The translations under genes were made by a program, and so were the position numbers. Source: Chiua virens (Eukaryota > Basidiomycota > Agaricomycetes > Boletales > Boletaceae). From it: DNA of 64,000 bases. The notes under the pieces were generated by a model. That model saw nothing but the letters and a program-made list of their open reading frames with translations. It made no database searches and was not told the DNA's origin. Where the stretch lies: contig JAHNUO010000004.1 in NCBI GenBank assembly GCA_019787685.1, positions 310,001 to 374,000 of the forward strand. Reading direction: 5' to 3'. Positions 23,935-36,945 of this stretch are shown in pieces (the first letter of the stretch is position 1; each line of letters begins with the position of its first letter).

Positions 23935-25976
23935 TTAATCAGTGTTGTTCTGATCTAACTGGTAGTCCCTCAGTGCATTCCTAAACACATGACTGGGAAA
24001 AATCTTCGAGATCTCTCCCGCAGTGTTAGACTTCGGCACACCAGCATTTGCACTATACAAACATCAGCATATTCCACTTTGCCCTTGAGGAGAACACACT
24101 TACCATCCGTTTTCATAAACATTCTGCAACAGCTTGTCGAGCAACTTGAATTCGACTGTCTCAGTGTGGAAGTCATTGAGCGCAGCCATGTGGCTTTTGT
24201 AGATGGGCACATAGTCATCCTCAGTGAAGTTGATTCCAGTATGCACGCCCTGAGTCCACTTGGCAATAGCACACTGGATCTGTTAAGTGAAATGAGCATA
24301 GTAAAGTAGTTGTTAGTTCTTGAGGTGTACCGCAGCCACTGCAAGTGCAAAACCTGCTCAAGGGAACGGATTGTAGTAATGTGCCCACTTGATACCTTCA
24401 TCATTCTTATTCTTGAATAACACTTCATTGATCACGCGTTGGATTGCTGGTTGACCGTATGGGCCGCTATGTTCGTTGACCGTGGGACCACGAGTCTGAA
24501 TATACAAAGAGTGAGCAACCACCAAACTGTAAGAAGACAGATTTACGCGGAATGTGAATGCAGCGTCCATCAGGAGTTTGGTCACAAGTTCTCTGTTCTT
24601 GTCGACAATCACAGGATCAGCACTGGCTTCAAACACAAAAGCACCTTCGACTACAGATTGAGCCTTGGTCTTGAACTGACCACGGAGGTGGGTGCTACGC
24701 AGAGTGATCTAATTGAACAGTTAATCCATGCTTCCATCGAGGGTGATCACTTACAAGCTGAGAGCTCTTTGGATTGAGAGGCACCACAGGTATGGCATGA
24801 TGCTTGCATGCCAAGGTCCATGCTCTTTTCGCCCAATTGATCTCTTGCTCAGGTGTCAGGTATGGAGTCTCGGCGAGCAACAATGCACGATAGACTTCGA
24901 TAGTCGTTTTGATGACTGGAAGCAAGTCCTTGGCATAATCAGATGCTCGAGGACGAACCTTACCCACTGTTGGTTTCCTTCTGCTGGTGGTACCTTGAGC
25001 AAGGGTCACAGCCTTGTCCTGCTGCTTAGACCGCAACGACTGGACCACTGTAACACTGGACGCATATCCCTGAGGCTCGTTGTCATTGCTTGGAAAGACC
25101 TTGCTGCAATTATGTTTCCTTGGGACCACTGCCTCGATATCTGTATTGTCATCAGCACCTACATCACTGGTCTGCTCAATGGGGGAAGTGGCCGGAGGAG
25201 AGGAAGCACATGAACCATTCACAGCCTCATTGTTGTTGTCGGAAATCTCAGCCTCCCTAGCATTGTACTACATTAGCCTCCAGTACTGTGATTTCATCAA
25301 ATTGGTAGTAAACTCACAGTTCCAAGGGGACACGTTTGTACAAGTGTGGTACAGTTCCTTCATCCTCATTGGATTCAGCATGCGAGGCAATGTCGTCCCT
25401 TGTCTTCCTCTTGCTTGCCATGATGGTCGCCAAGTGCACATGCTTTTCACTTGGGACCATCATGAAGGGTCGTCCTTCCTTATGCCTACCACTCAACTTG
25501 GTTGTGGCGGGTGGCACACAGCCCTTGCATACGACAAGTTGGGACACCAAGAGTATTTCAGTGTGAACAAGCGGCTATCTGACTGATCTAGAAGAAAACT
25601 GCAGCAAATGAATGAGTATTCAAGATGGAAAGAAATCACAGTTAAAAGTCATACCATGTTATCAGGCACAAGTTGGACATCATCACGATCTTCCTTTTGA
25701 GTAGACCAATGACGTTTGACTCCCTGAGCAGCCTTGATGACCTGCTTGTGTCTGAGGGCCCGTTCAGTGCGTCGTTGTGCCTTATCAGCAGCATCCTTTT
25801 CGGTGGCTGCTTTGTCATGTTCCTTGTCGTCTGCAAACCAAGTCAGTAAGCGGACACACACATAAGCCAGTTTTACCTATCAAAGCCTGGACTTTTTCAC
25901 TGGGGCGAGAGACACGACTGGAACGCATGGATTCATTTGCATGAGCAAACAAAATATCATCCGTCACTTTAGGCAT
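23935..25976 (-). CDS. DUF6532-type protein, possible partner gene of Plavaka element 1
   Basis: The ATG is at 25976 (MPKVTDDILFAHANES) and the frame ends at the TAA at 23935-23937. At least five exons are needed; clear parts are SRPSEKVQALI, a charged coiled coil (DKEHDKAATEKDAADKAQRR), RKPTVGKVRPRASDY followed by AKDLLPVIKTTIEVYRALLL, INWAKRAWTLACKH, a block with VVHS-like SYSLVVAHSLYI, and the tail EISKIFPSHVFRNALRDYQ. This order, an acidic/coiled N-terminus then RPRA-DY and a helical domain, matches DUF6532 proteins, which are abundant in mushrooms and unassigned in function. Possible stop codons near 24357 and 24300 could be introns or lesions. It faces away from the Plavaka transposase at 27988; without the two intervening solo LTRs their starts are about 690 bases apart. 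Confidence 0.5.
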
Positions 25977-26239
25977 CAGAGAAGATTGAGGGAGAAGAGA
26001 AATTGCGGTGGTTACCAGGTTGCTGAGCGATAGAGGGTTGGACAAAAGGCAGTGAGTTTAAATAGAAAGTCGTTAGCTGCATGGCATGGGTGTCAGCATT
26101 CTTCATTGGGTGGCTCAGGTGGGTCAGAAACCGCCCAACACATGCTGCAGAAGTGCTAGGCATAAGGGTAGGGACTCAATATTTGCAGAAATGAAAGGCC
26201 TACCATATGGTCCAAAGGAACACAAGTGGATCTGAACGC

Positions 26240-26853
26240 TGTAGGGAATAGGTATTCCCTGTGCTCGCATAGCATGTTTCCGCACCCCGTTGTCACCCGA
26301 TCCCAATCCTGATCTGTCTGCTTGTGCGAACTCATCCGGATTGCTGTATCCGCGCCCGATTTGCCTCGGACTCTTTTATTTTATGTTTGATGCTCCTTAT
26401 TCATACTTAGCATTGGCTAGACCACGTCACGCAGCCCTTGCAGGGACGTTCGGGTGCCTCTCGAACTTTATACCGTATGAAAACCTTCTTTTTATTATTA
26501 TCCTTACTTAGGATGAGTCTGAGGGTATTCCCGAGGACTATAAATTCACTGTATTGACAAAATACAGTAGCTTTTGCCCGTGCGCATCTGTCTCACATCG
26601 TTTTCAGTCAACATTCGTTTTCTCTCGCTCTCCTCGTATTTTCTCAATCCGGATCGGACTGCCGTGTCCGCTTTTCTATCCGTTTTAATCCGGATTCGCC
26701 CCGGATTCATCTTGGACTACTCAAAAACCATTATTCGTCGTTCACCAACTCAGTGTTGTCCCTGGGTCGAACGGAATCGCATTCCTTCACCCTCTTTTCT
26801 ATTTCTTTCAATCCCCCTGAGTATTGCACTACAGCCGGGATATATTACCTTCA
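26240..26853 (+). mobile_element. solo LTR, family 3, copy a
   Basis: This 614 bp element starts TGTAGGGAATAGGTATTCCC and ends ATTACCTTCA. It is flanked on both sides by the identical tetramer ACGC (26236-26239 and 26854-26857), so it is a clean solo LTR with a 4 bp target duplication. A TATAAATTC box lies near 26540. Other copies are at 43403-44212, 49083-49694 and 49986-50595. Short frames across it are not genes. Confidence 0.9.
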
Positions 26854-26974
26854 ACGCCACAATCAAGTGTTTTAGTGTGGCTGAAGGAACCAGACCTGGC
26901 AAACAACCAGACCAGTAACAGTACGGATCTGCATAAAATGGAGCCAAGAAGCTCTCGATGGATGATTGGCTCGC

Positions 26975-27681
26975 TGTAGGAGTTAGATACTCCCTACGGT
27001 TGTAGGATACATTTTCCTCGCTCTTCATCATGTCATATCATCTCCCGTCTCATCCGCCATCGACTTCGTGCCAGCCCGGTTTCATTCCTAGCGTTTACAG
27101 ATCATCCGAGTTCAATCCGAGTCCAATCCGAGTCAACGCGATCCAATCCGGTGCTTTCGTACGTATTCCGCTTCATCCGATTTGACTTGTTCTACTCGAT
27201 TTGGCCTTATTAAGGTCATTACTATCCTAACACCTTCCCTTTCTTTGTCATCTACAAGGTTTGACACCCCTTCTTTCCATACTCACCCTACGTCAATCCT
27301 GTACACTTACTTAGGGTCGGATTACCTTTAACAGTCCTGGGATATGCCCAGGACTATAAAACCCTGTTTCTAACACAAAAATATTGTCTTTCTGCGTTCA
27401 GGAGATCTCCTGTTTACTCTCCCGTGCGTGAGTGAGCTGGATAGCTTCTCTTTTACCTCGTCCTATTGTTCCTCGGCGTCTCATCTACTCGAATCAATAC
27501 CCTCATCGCTTCACCCCCACCCGGATACTCTTATATCGACCGCTTTTCATTCCGGATTGTCCAGCAGCTTCTAGGACTCTTAGACAAACCTGAATCCATC
27601 ATCCCTTCAAACATAACCCCCCTTGGGACGAACTTATCGCCCCACCTTTCTTCTCATTCAACCTTTTATTACTTTTCTACA
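26975..27681 (+). mobile_element. solo LTR, family 1, copy B
   Basis: This 707 bp element begins TGTAGGAGTTAGATACTCCC and ends TTTTCTACA. The tetramer TCGC precedes it (26971-26974) and follows it (27682-27685), a perfect 4 bp target duplication. A perfect 9-base inverted repeat (AGTCCTGGG ... CCCAGGACT, 27333-27355) abuts the TATAAAA box. It lies between the DUF6532-type gene and Plavaka element 1 and probably separated a shared promoter. Confidence 0.9.
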
Positions 27682-27987
27682 TCGCTTCGGGTCTCAAAAC
27701 TTACCTAGATGAGGGCATTATTTGTCCTTGCACTGGTGAGTAGTGGGGGTAGGAATGGTATCATTCTTTTGATGAGAATGGATGATCTAGAAAGGTTAGT
27801 CAAGCTACGTGGAGAAGGATAATTGGTGCGGCACCAAGTCGTCGACATTCCCCGGTTGCAGGGACTTTGCATGGCTATGGAGGTGGTATATGTCAGCTGA
27901 GCAATTGATTCCATATTGGAAAGGGTAGGTACCACACCATCCTGCTTGCCACAACTTTCTTTTCCCTCATCACCATCCATTTTCTCA
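27682..27987. other. 5' flank of Plavaka element 1
   Basis: This 306-base stretch lies between the solo LTR and the transposase start. It probably belongs to the divergent promoter of the Plavaka element. No gene is seen. Confidence 0.4.
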
Positions 27988-30918
27988 ATGCCTCCTGTCA
28001 GAAACACTTGCAGTCATTGTGGACTCACTTTTCCTACCATAGGTGGCGTGTGACGCCATACTGCGCATTCACGAACATGCCACATGCATTGGGTTACACA
28101 GTTGTTGCGTCCCATGACAGGCCATGCGGCCGCTGCCCTGTTCCATGCAGGTCAAGGTCATCCTGCAGAGAATGGTGCGGGTTTCATGAATGAGCCTGGC
28201 AGTCATTATGAAGAAGAAAACCCACCGCAGATCCAGCATGAGGAGGATGCACAGCATGACCTGATGGAGGGTGAGCCAATCACTTGATATGTGGAAGTGT
28301 TTGGTGAGAAGCTGGTCGCTGAGACCCTCGGCACGGCTGAGACTAGCTATGATAGGATGATGGACCATCAGCAAGCGATAGGACATGGAGACTATGCACC
28401 TTTCGCAGACAAGGAGGAATGGGAGTTAGCTGATTGGCTCATCAAACATGCGAACCAACAAGCCACAGATTTGTTCTTGAAGCTTGAAATGGTCAGTACA
28501 AAGTTTCACAAATGACGACTGGGACTTACCAGGCATGGACAGACAAGGATGCATACCCGACCTAGCTACCGGAACAAGAAGGCCTTCCTAAAGCTTGTAG
28601 ATCAGCTACCTACCAGACCTGAATGGAGCTGTGAGCTCATCAGAGCTCATGGGGACATGGATGCTGTGGGTGACCAGAACAATGAGCCTGAGGAACTGGA
28701 GCTTTGGATTTGTGACCCTGTGGCTTGTGTCCAAGAACTCATCAGTAACCCTACGTTCCATGGAGATATCGCATACACACCTGAGAAAGTATATATGAAC
28801 ATTGATGGCAGAACTTGTTGTTATGACGAAATGTGGATGGGTGACTGGTGGTGGGGGATGCAGGTGAGTTCTGGCATACAACAAATAGAAAAAATACTTA
28901 CATGGCACTCAAAAGCGTCGTTTACCAGAGGGTGTGATGATAGCACCCGTGATTCTGGTGTCCAACAAAGCTCAGTTGTCCTGTTTCAAGGGTGATAAAA
29001 ATGTGTGGCTGGTGTACTTGAGTATAGGGAACATCTCAAAACATATTCGTTGTCAGCCATCTCATCATGCCTCAATCTTAATAGGGTACTTACCAGCATT
29101 GAAGCTTGAGCTTTTCAATGACAACTCTATGGCGGGTCAACGGCTGTTTCATTATTGCATGAAAAGGTTGCTGGAACTGCTGATCGCTGCTGGCAAAAAT
29201 GGCATTGAGATGGTTTGCGTGGATGGGCTGGTCTGTTGAATCTTCCCAATTGTGGCGGCCTACATCGGGGATCACCCAGAACAGTGTCTGGTTGCCTGTT
29301 GTGCCCAAAGCCATTGTCCCAAGTGCCTTGTGCATGCGAATGAGAGAGAGGTAAACTGGCAATTTCCACTTCAGAACCAAATGGAAACAATTCACACGCT
29401 GCACGCTCAAGCCACAGCTCATTACCTGCCCAAGTTCATTGCTGATGGCCTTCATCCCATCTTCTCGCCCTTCTGGGTGGACCTTCCCCATTCTGATATC
29501 TTCCTGGCCATCACCTCTGACATCCTTCAACTCCATCAAGGTGTCTTCAAAGACCACCTGAAAAAATGGTGCTGCTCGCTTGCCAACAACAAAGAGTTCG
29601 ACTTGCACTTTCAGGCCATGCCAGTCCATTCTGGCCAGTGTCACTTCAAGGAGGGGATCTCTCAAATCAAACAATGGACTGGAGGGGATCGCAAACAACT
29701 CCAGCATGTCTTTGTTGGTGCTCTCGTTGGCACAACCCCACCCAACGTCATCAAAGCCGTTTGCCACCTTCTCGACTTCATCTACCTTACGCAATACCAG
29801 ATGCACACTGACAACACCTTGTGCAACCTTCAAATGTCCCTTGACGAGTTCCATGCACGGAAGGAGGTCTTTGTCAACCTTGGATGCCGCAAGCACTTCA
29901 ACTTCCCCAAGCTCCATTCACTGATCCATTATGTAGATACTATCCATTCCTTAGGAAGTCTCGATGGACTCAACTCAGAACACTCAGAATGGCTACATAT
30001 CGACTACGCCAAGAAAGCATATGCTGCCAGCAATCAAAAAGACTACACCATCCAGATGACTTGATGGCTGCAATGTCAAGAGGCAGCAATCCGGTTCAAG
30101 ACATTCCTCACCTGGTGGGGCCTCTATGTTCCCATTGCTCCCTGACCTGCACACTGCGACGAGCCACATGGTGTCAGGTATCGGATCTCAAGCCAGCCTC
30201 ATTTTGTGCAGAAGCCACTTTGCTATCTTGAAGAACACCACGCGGCTATGGGATTTATTGATGCTCTCAAGACTTTCCTTGACATGTTGCCCCCATGTCA
30301 TCGTCGTTTTCACCAACCTAATGTCCACGATCGGTTTGACTGTTTCAAAACCCTTATGATATATCTGACACCATGTGAATATATGCTGAGTGCTGACCAT
30401 ACTAGAGTTCACGCTTATCCCACTCGGTCAAATGGCCCTTGCAAACCGGCTACTCAGGCCAGGTTCGATACTGTCCTCATTCGTGAGGACATGGATTTAG
30501 AGCACCATGGTGGCTTTCACGGTGTGTACACAAGTACAGCTCGATAGTATGATCATTAATAACCATGGCATAGGATTGCAGGTGGCACAGGTTCGGGTTA
30601 TATTCAGGTTGCCACCTCATCTAGGTGATTATGCCACCCCGTTGGCTTATGTTCACTGGTTCAAACCACTGCGTCAATTGGACAACACAGTTGGGATGTT
30701 CAGTATTAGCCGTTCAACTCATCAACGTCAACCACATGCTGCCATTGTGCCGGTGGATCGGTTGATTCAGGTCTGTCATCTAGTTCCAAAATTCCCAAGT
30801 GGCACCATCCATCCCCACTGGACCCAGGGCCACGCTCTCAAGATGGCCAACACATTTTACCTAAAACCGATACATTGACTACCGAGTATTTGGGCTCTAC
30901 AGGGAGCACTTCAAGACA
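27988..30918 (+). pseudogene. Plavaka-type transposase, element 1, decayed
   Basis: Plavaka transposases belong to the Kyakuja-Dileera-Zisupton-Plavaka group of fungal DNA transposons. The ATG at 27988 opens a zinc finger (TCSHCGLTFPTIGG) broken by TGA at 28051. Downstream blocks are in family order: WICDPVACVQELISNP, a region with KNVWLVYLSIGNISKHIR, LIGYLPALKLELF, MVCVDGLV, IGDHPEQCLVACC with CPKCLVH, LPHSDIFLAITSDILQLHQ, GVFKDHLKKWC, IKQWTGGDRKQLQ, IPK-like FNFPKLHSLIHYV, LNSEHSEWLHIDYAKKAY, and the C-terminal VAQVRVIFRLP and SRSTHQRQPHAAIVPVDR. Stops at 28051, 29237 and 30062 and several frame changes disable it; some frame changes may be introns. Each stop can derive from CGA by one C-to-T change. 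Terminal repeats were not found. Confidence 0.78.
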
Positions 30919-31381
30919 TGACTGCAAACAAACTCAGTGGAGGTGGGCAGGTGGGTAGTAAGTGACCTGGGTTGTATCTCAAGATCATTGCAACTCATGT
31001 TATTCACCTAGATATATTGGCATGGAAACATGGTGCACTTGCGGGTGGGTATGGTAAACGTGATGATAGGTGAGTCGTCTGCCGTTTCGACACTTGGTGT
31101 GGGTGCTCATGTTTTCCCAGAGACATGGTGGATGGTCCTTGCATTGCCTCATCTCTCACCTTGGGCATCACTACATATCATGTTGTGTCGCTCGATTTTA
31201 GTACACAGATAATTTCTTTGCATATGTATACCATGTATGGTTGGCAGGGAATGGAAGCCGCTATCATCTCTATGCCAGATATGTAAAACCAGCATGTGAA
31301 CATAACAGAGAGGTAGTACTACATAAGCTATCAGTGCTACTCACGCAGTCGCTTGCTACTGTGTGAAAACAGGGTTTCCTG
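30919..31381. other. spacer between Plavaka element 1 and pogo element
   Basis: No gene is seen. The right part should contain the 5' end of the pogo-type element, but I could not identify its terminal inverted repeat. Confidence 0.35.
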
Positions 31382-33769
31382 ATGTGAAAGCTCAGTCAAG
31401 AACATGAGAAGCAATTTGAAGATGCTTGTCTCATTCTTCGAGCTTCTGATTCTCCCAACATTCATGCTGTTGCCCTTGAGCACAATATTTCATATCATAC
31501 TCTTTGGCAATGCTTCCTCCGTCTCACAAAGCCTCGTCATACTGCCCATGCAAATCAACAGCTTCTGTCCCCAGAACAGGAGTCTGTTCTTGTTGACTGG
31601 ATCAAGCACCTCAGTTCCTCAGGTCACCCTCTCAGCAAACAGACCATTCGAATCAAGGCAATGGTACTTGTCAGCACAAAACCATCAGAAAAGTGGACCA
31701 GGAACTTTCTTGCACGGCACCCCCAGATTGTCCTGGGAAAGCCATCATCACTTGATCCCCAGCATTGTCAAAACTTCAATTGCACAGTTGTTGAGCACCA
31801 TTTTGCTCTACTCAGGCAGATCATTGAGGAAGGGGCTATCCCTTGGGAGAATGTCTATAATATGGATGAAAAGGGTTGCCAGCGAGGTGGAGGTCGAAAA
31901 ACCTCACCCGAGAAGTACTTTGTGCCACGTGGTAGATACCCGAAGTACAAAGCGTGTAGTGGAAATCTAGAGCTGGTTACAATCATTGAATGTGTCTGTG
32001 CGGATGGTGCAGATCTCGCCCCTGGATTTGTCTTTTCAGGAAAAAAATATCACAAAAATTGGTTCAAAGCTCATCCAGATATTTCGTATGTTTCAGATCA
32101 TATTCACTGTGACCCGATCAATTTAAATATTTGTTTCAGCGTTGCAACATCCCCGAATGGCTGGACAGATGATTTTATCTGTACAAATTGGTTTGAAAGG
32201 TCCTTTATTCCACAGGCAAAGGCACAGAATACATTGGGGAAAGTGATCCTCCTTATCTACGATGGTCATGGCTCTCATGTCACAAAACAAATGCGGGAGC
32301 TCACAGTACAAAATAATATTCAGTTATTCTGTCTCCCCCCCCACACAACCCATCATCTGCAACCCCTGGATGTTGGGGTTTTTGGTCCATTGCAATGAGC
32401 ATGGCAAAAGCATTGCAACGACATTTTTGACGAGACCAGAGAAGAAATTCCAAGAGAAGATTTCATCAATCAATATATGGCAGCTTGGGCCCAAGCATTC
32501 AAAGTCAAGATGATTACAGCAGCATGGAAAAACAGTGGAATATGCCCTCTCAATCCCCACATCTTCGCTGACCACAATTTTGCACCCAGCATGTCCTCCT
32601 TGACTAGAGCTCACGTCCCCCCTTCATATCCTGTCCAGCCTCATGAACTTGCACTATACGACAACATACTAAGCATGAGCAAACTACCGCTGTCCGACTC
32701 GGACTCGGACGACTCAGACTCGGAGAATGGTGATTCTGACAGCTCTGGTTCTGACGGCGATACAGTAAATGACTCCGAGTCAGAGTCAGATTCCTGCTCG
32801 GAGTCAGACTTGGAAGACTCAGATGGTGGCAGTGAACACTTGTGCAACAACTCCCAGTCTCTCCCAGATCAATCTCTTCATTAGCACTCCCCTTCCTTCA
32901 ATTCCCACCCTCTCACCACCGCTCTCACCACCCCTGCTGAGTCCGAGTCAGTGATGGACCCCAAGGACTTGAAAATTGCCATGTTAGAGGCGAGTGTTCA
33001 GTCGCTTCAGTCAGACTTGCTTACCACACAGGCCCACTGCACCCTTGCACTGTCAGAAATGGGGTTGATGAAGAAACGGCTCAATACGAAGAAGAAGAAG
33101 TCATGCGTGATCACGATAAACGCACAGTGGTTGACATCTGCGGAAGGGTTACAAGAGTGTGAAGCACAGGATCTAGAGCAGGAGAGGAAGAAGCAAAAGA
33201 AGGCTGAGGTTGCAACTCGGAAATCAGCTAAGGAAAGCGCACGGTTCACTTGACAAGCTGTACAAGCTTTGGACACACACACAGTTCACTTCACTGGTGC
33301 CTTGTCAGGCAAAGGCAAAGAGGACCTCCTTGATATCACCATGCAACTCAAGATAGATACAAGCAGTACAAAGGCTGACTTGTTCAAGTGTGTTCATGCC
33401 TTTTTCGAAACCAATCCAACCTTGAAGCCACGTTTTGCCGGACTCTTCTGTGGTTGACCGCATGCTCAAAAGCATGCCACTGATCCCTCCACTACCTGTG
33501 ATGAAAATGTCCCTCTTCCTGCAGATGAAAAGCATGCCTCCGTCCTTTCCTCGTCTTTCAGCTCGTTTGTTCAGCCTCCCTGTGGTTCTACCAGTAGCAG
33601 CCAGCTCTCTTTTGCGTCCTCCTCATCCTCCCACAATATAGCATATACTAATACTTCTCCGGGACCATCTACCTCCTTCGTACCATACGAGCATAATTCA
33701 CTGATCAATTTTAATCACACCGACTCTGCACATATATACCATGCTCCATACTATTACAGCTCTCAGTAG
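31382..33769 (+). pseudogene. pogo-type (DDE_1) transposase, five stops
   Basis: One frame stays open for 2,388 bases apart from five stops: TGA at 31385, TGA at 32396, TAG at 32882, TGA at 33251 and TGA at 33455. All five are one C-to-T change from CGA or CAG. The order is an N-terminal helix-turn-helix (LEHNISYHTLWQCFLR), a CENP-B/Tc5-type second HTH (EQESVLVDWIKHLSSSGHP), then the DDE catalytic core (VYNMDEKG, LLIYDGHGSHV, LPPHTTHHLQPLDVGVFGPL), GICPLNP, a Ser-Asp acidic run, a coiled coil and a SAP-like segment (KGKEDLLDITMQLKIDTSS). This is the usual layout of Agaricomycete pogo/Fot-like transposases. There is no frameshift, so decay has been by point change alone. Confidence 0.85.
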
Positions 33770-34954
33770 ATTATCATTATTCTATCAGTAGATATTTTCC
33801 TACTCCCTGTGGCAATCTGACTACGAGGAATTGGTTGACGCTGCTGGAACAAGGTCAGGAATACACCATACTAGTATAAGGATTGAGTAATGACAGATCA
33901 GTAGTATGTATCATCGCAGATCATCTTTGAGGTGAGCATGAACACTGAGATAAACAGCTGGTGACCCAACGATCCCTGAGCAGTCGAAATTTGAGCTTTG
34001 AGGCACCAGAGAAGGGCGAACAGAGTGAAGGTGACCAAGGACTTGGCAAGGAGCAGAACTTGAAGAGCATAGCCTAAGGGTATGAAGTAGGCAGCTTCAC
34101 GGTGGAATTGGAGGATGAGGGGGATACTCCAAGTACGTGCACACAAACAGGTGTGTTATGAATCAGGTGAATGACAAGAGCGAGAGAGTGCAAGCACGCA
34201 GAGATAAATCAGATAAGACTGTGTTGAGCATGCTTGTCGGAGTTCCAATCTGTTCGTGTGACAATGTGTGACACTGGGTGAAGTTGTGTCGGTGAAATGT
34301 TGTACTTCTATTCTGTTTTTCAAAATTGCACCAGCATCCTTTTGGCATGCAGCATTCACCACACAACCTCCTTTTTTCAAATGGAACTTCATCTATAGTG
34401 AATAGTACATTGTCCCAATTTTTTTTGAGATTTATTTATAGAGAAATAGCAGAGTTGTGAAAATTGCTTGTCAATGTTGCACTTCTGGTACAATGATAGT
34501 AGGTTTTAATGTGAAACTTTATGTCAATCCAATATTTGGAATTTAGTTTGACATACTCACTGTGTCAAAACTTAGAATAAAGATGTACTTTGGGATCTTT
34601 GCCAGTACTTCATGTCAAAATCTAAGTAAGGGCAGGAATCTGCAGGATACATATGCCCACTACATGAATGAGTAAGGTAATGACAATGCAATGATTAGAG
34701 ACTCACCTCAGCCACTGCCCAAGGTGGTAGCAAATGACTAAGGAGTGACAAAGATGAAGGTTTGAATAAATACATACCTATGGGTGGAGCTATGCTCGAA
34801 TAAGATAGAGAACTCTAAACCCAAAATAAATGAGTCTGAAAGGAGAAGAACCAAAGGAATAGAAAGTTTGTGTGCATGCATCAACTCTGAGTGCCTCTGG
34901 AGTATTCCAGAGATGGACTTGTGTGAGTAGGGGACACTTACTCCTCAGAGTTGC
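33770..34954. other. AT-rich spacer, no gene recognised
   Basis: CpG-poor sequence with only short frames. The left part should hold the 3' end of the pogo element. I looked for its terminal inverted repeat and did not find one by eye. Confidence 0.35.
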
Positions 34955-35595
34955 TGTTACAATCATGTTTCACATTATTCTTTCGCCTTCCTACTCAATG
35001 TTCTCATCCATTATACAAGATACTCAATATCTATTATAGCATATATTGCCTCATGCCAAGGCTATACTCAGGACCTTATCCTATTGGCCACTTCATTATG
35101 ACTCACTATGATTCATTATTAGACACGTGTTATCTCACGATGTCATAACCCATGCACAACACACGTGTATTCACACGTTATCTCTTATCTATGATTCCCT
35201 ATGACTCATATCTATTATTAAAGCAGTGCTTATCTCATAACATGCTTTTACCGCATTGTTACAGCATTGTTTCCTCATGTCTTTATCTATGACTCACATA
35301 CATGCAGATACCTCATGTTATCTCACCTTATCTACCAATCAGGACACTCATACTTATCTATGTATTCATACTCTGATTGTAGCTCCGATTGTACTTTTAG
35401 TATATAAGACTTGAATGCAGCACCAAGGGAGCTCTAACAAAGTTCACCTTTGGGTATTCCCCATTGTTTCTCATAGACGGATCTCCTCTGTAGTTCTCGC
35501 CTCACTGGTTGGATTACTTGCACATAACCCTTACACTGAATCTCTACAACCTCTCGCAAGTTACCCATAATCCACCTTTGTTCTAGGTTATTACA
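34955..35595 (+). mobile_element. solo LTR, family 4
   Basis: This 641 bp element begins TGTTACAATC and ends TATTACA. The pentamer GTTGC precedes it (34950-34954) and follows it (35596-35600), a perfect 5 bp target duplication. A TATATAAGAC box lies near 35400. No internal domain is present, so it is a solo LTR. It sits at the 3' edge of the copia remnant and its family is not otherwise represented in the window. Confidence 0.82.
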
Positions 35596-36945
35596 GTTGC
35601 TTAGGAGCGACCAGAGTAAACTGGAGTTCTTGGTTTTGACACTCCCACTCGAGTGTAGGCATAATCCCATTGCTTGGACAAACTTCTAGTGTTGTTCCCA
35701 AACGAGTGTCTTTGTGAGGATGTCAGCAGTCATGTCTGAGGTTGGAACATATTGGATGACAGCTTCTCCTTTTCTGACTAGGTCGTCCCTAATGAAGTGG
35801 TAATTCTGCTGGATGTGTTTGGTCCAAGCTTGGAATTGTGGGTTATGTGATAAAATGATCATGGCTTGGTTGTTGCAGTGAAGAATTGTCAGTCCCTTTT
35901 GGGAGTGCCCTATCTCCTGGAAGAAAGTCCGGAGCCAGGCAAGGTGCTGGCCAGTGACACTAAGTCTATGTACTCCAACTTGGTGGTGGATAAGGTGACC
36001 ATGCTTTGCTGTTTGCTGGACCAGGAAATTGCTCTGCAGTTACTTAGGAATAGGAAACCGGAGGTGGAGCAGTTATCAGGGTCTTGTGATCATCCTGCAT
36101 CTGAGTATCCTTGAAAGTCCATGTTCATGGAGACATTGTTTCTGTTGTATTGGAGTTCCATGTCTGAAGTGTCCTTGACATACTGGAGTACATGCTTGGC
36201 AGCTTCCCAGTGGCATGTCTTTGGTGCTACGCTGAAGCGACTCAATGTTCTGATGGAGTATGCTAAGTCCAGATGTGTCCCTAGCATGAGGTACATCAGG
36301 GATCCAATGACAGTGAGGTAGGATACTTGTTTTCTGTTTATGAGGGTTTCGGAGATGGTGGTGTTGTCCTCAGAGTTGGTCGTGGAGATTGCAGTGCCAT
36401 GTACCATTGGAGTCCATATGGGAGTGGAGTTGGACATGCCTGTGTGCTCTAGGACAGTTTGGGCATATTTGGATTCAGAGAGGGAGATGGTTTGGAGCTG
36501 TCAATCTCTTCAGATCTCAATTCCAAGGATATACTTTGCCTTGCCCATGTCCTTCATTTTGAATGCAGAGGCTAGCATCTCTTTGACAGAGTTCATGTAA
36601 CCCTAAGAGCTAGCAGCAAGGAGCAGATCATCAACATAGACGACAAGAAAACAAACTTGTCCAGACTTTCAGAGGATATATAGGCACATTTCAGCATCAA
36701 GTCGACTGAGTCTGAGTTCTCTGAGTTTCTTGTCCAGGGTTTTGTTCCAAGTCTGACCTGCTTGCTTAAGTCCGTACAGTGAGTGTTTGAGCTTCCAGCA
36801 GTGGCCTGGTTGGATCGGAATTCCATCCAGAGGTAGGAGGTATAACTCCTCTTCCAGTTCTCCATTTAGGTAGGCTGTGGAGACATCCATTTGGTCCAAC
36901 TCCAGGTTGTGTTTGGCAGTGAGGGAGCTCATGATGATGGTCTGC

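Noticed and set aside
26240..27681. A single LTR retrotransposon between the two LTRs.
   Set aside because: They belong to different families, each with its own target duplication, and only 117 bases lie between the duplicated sites.
29090..29917. A 275-codon minus-strand frame.
   Set aside because: Shadow of the Plavaka transposase core, which carries family motifs on the plus strand.
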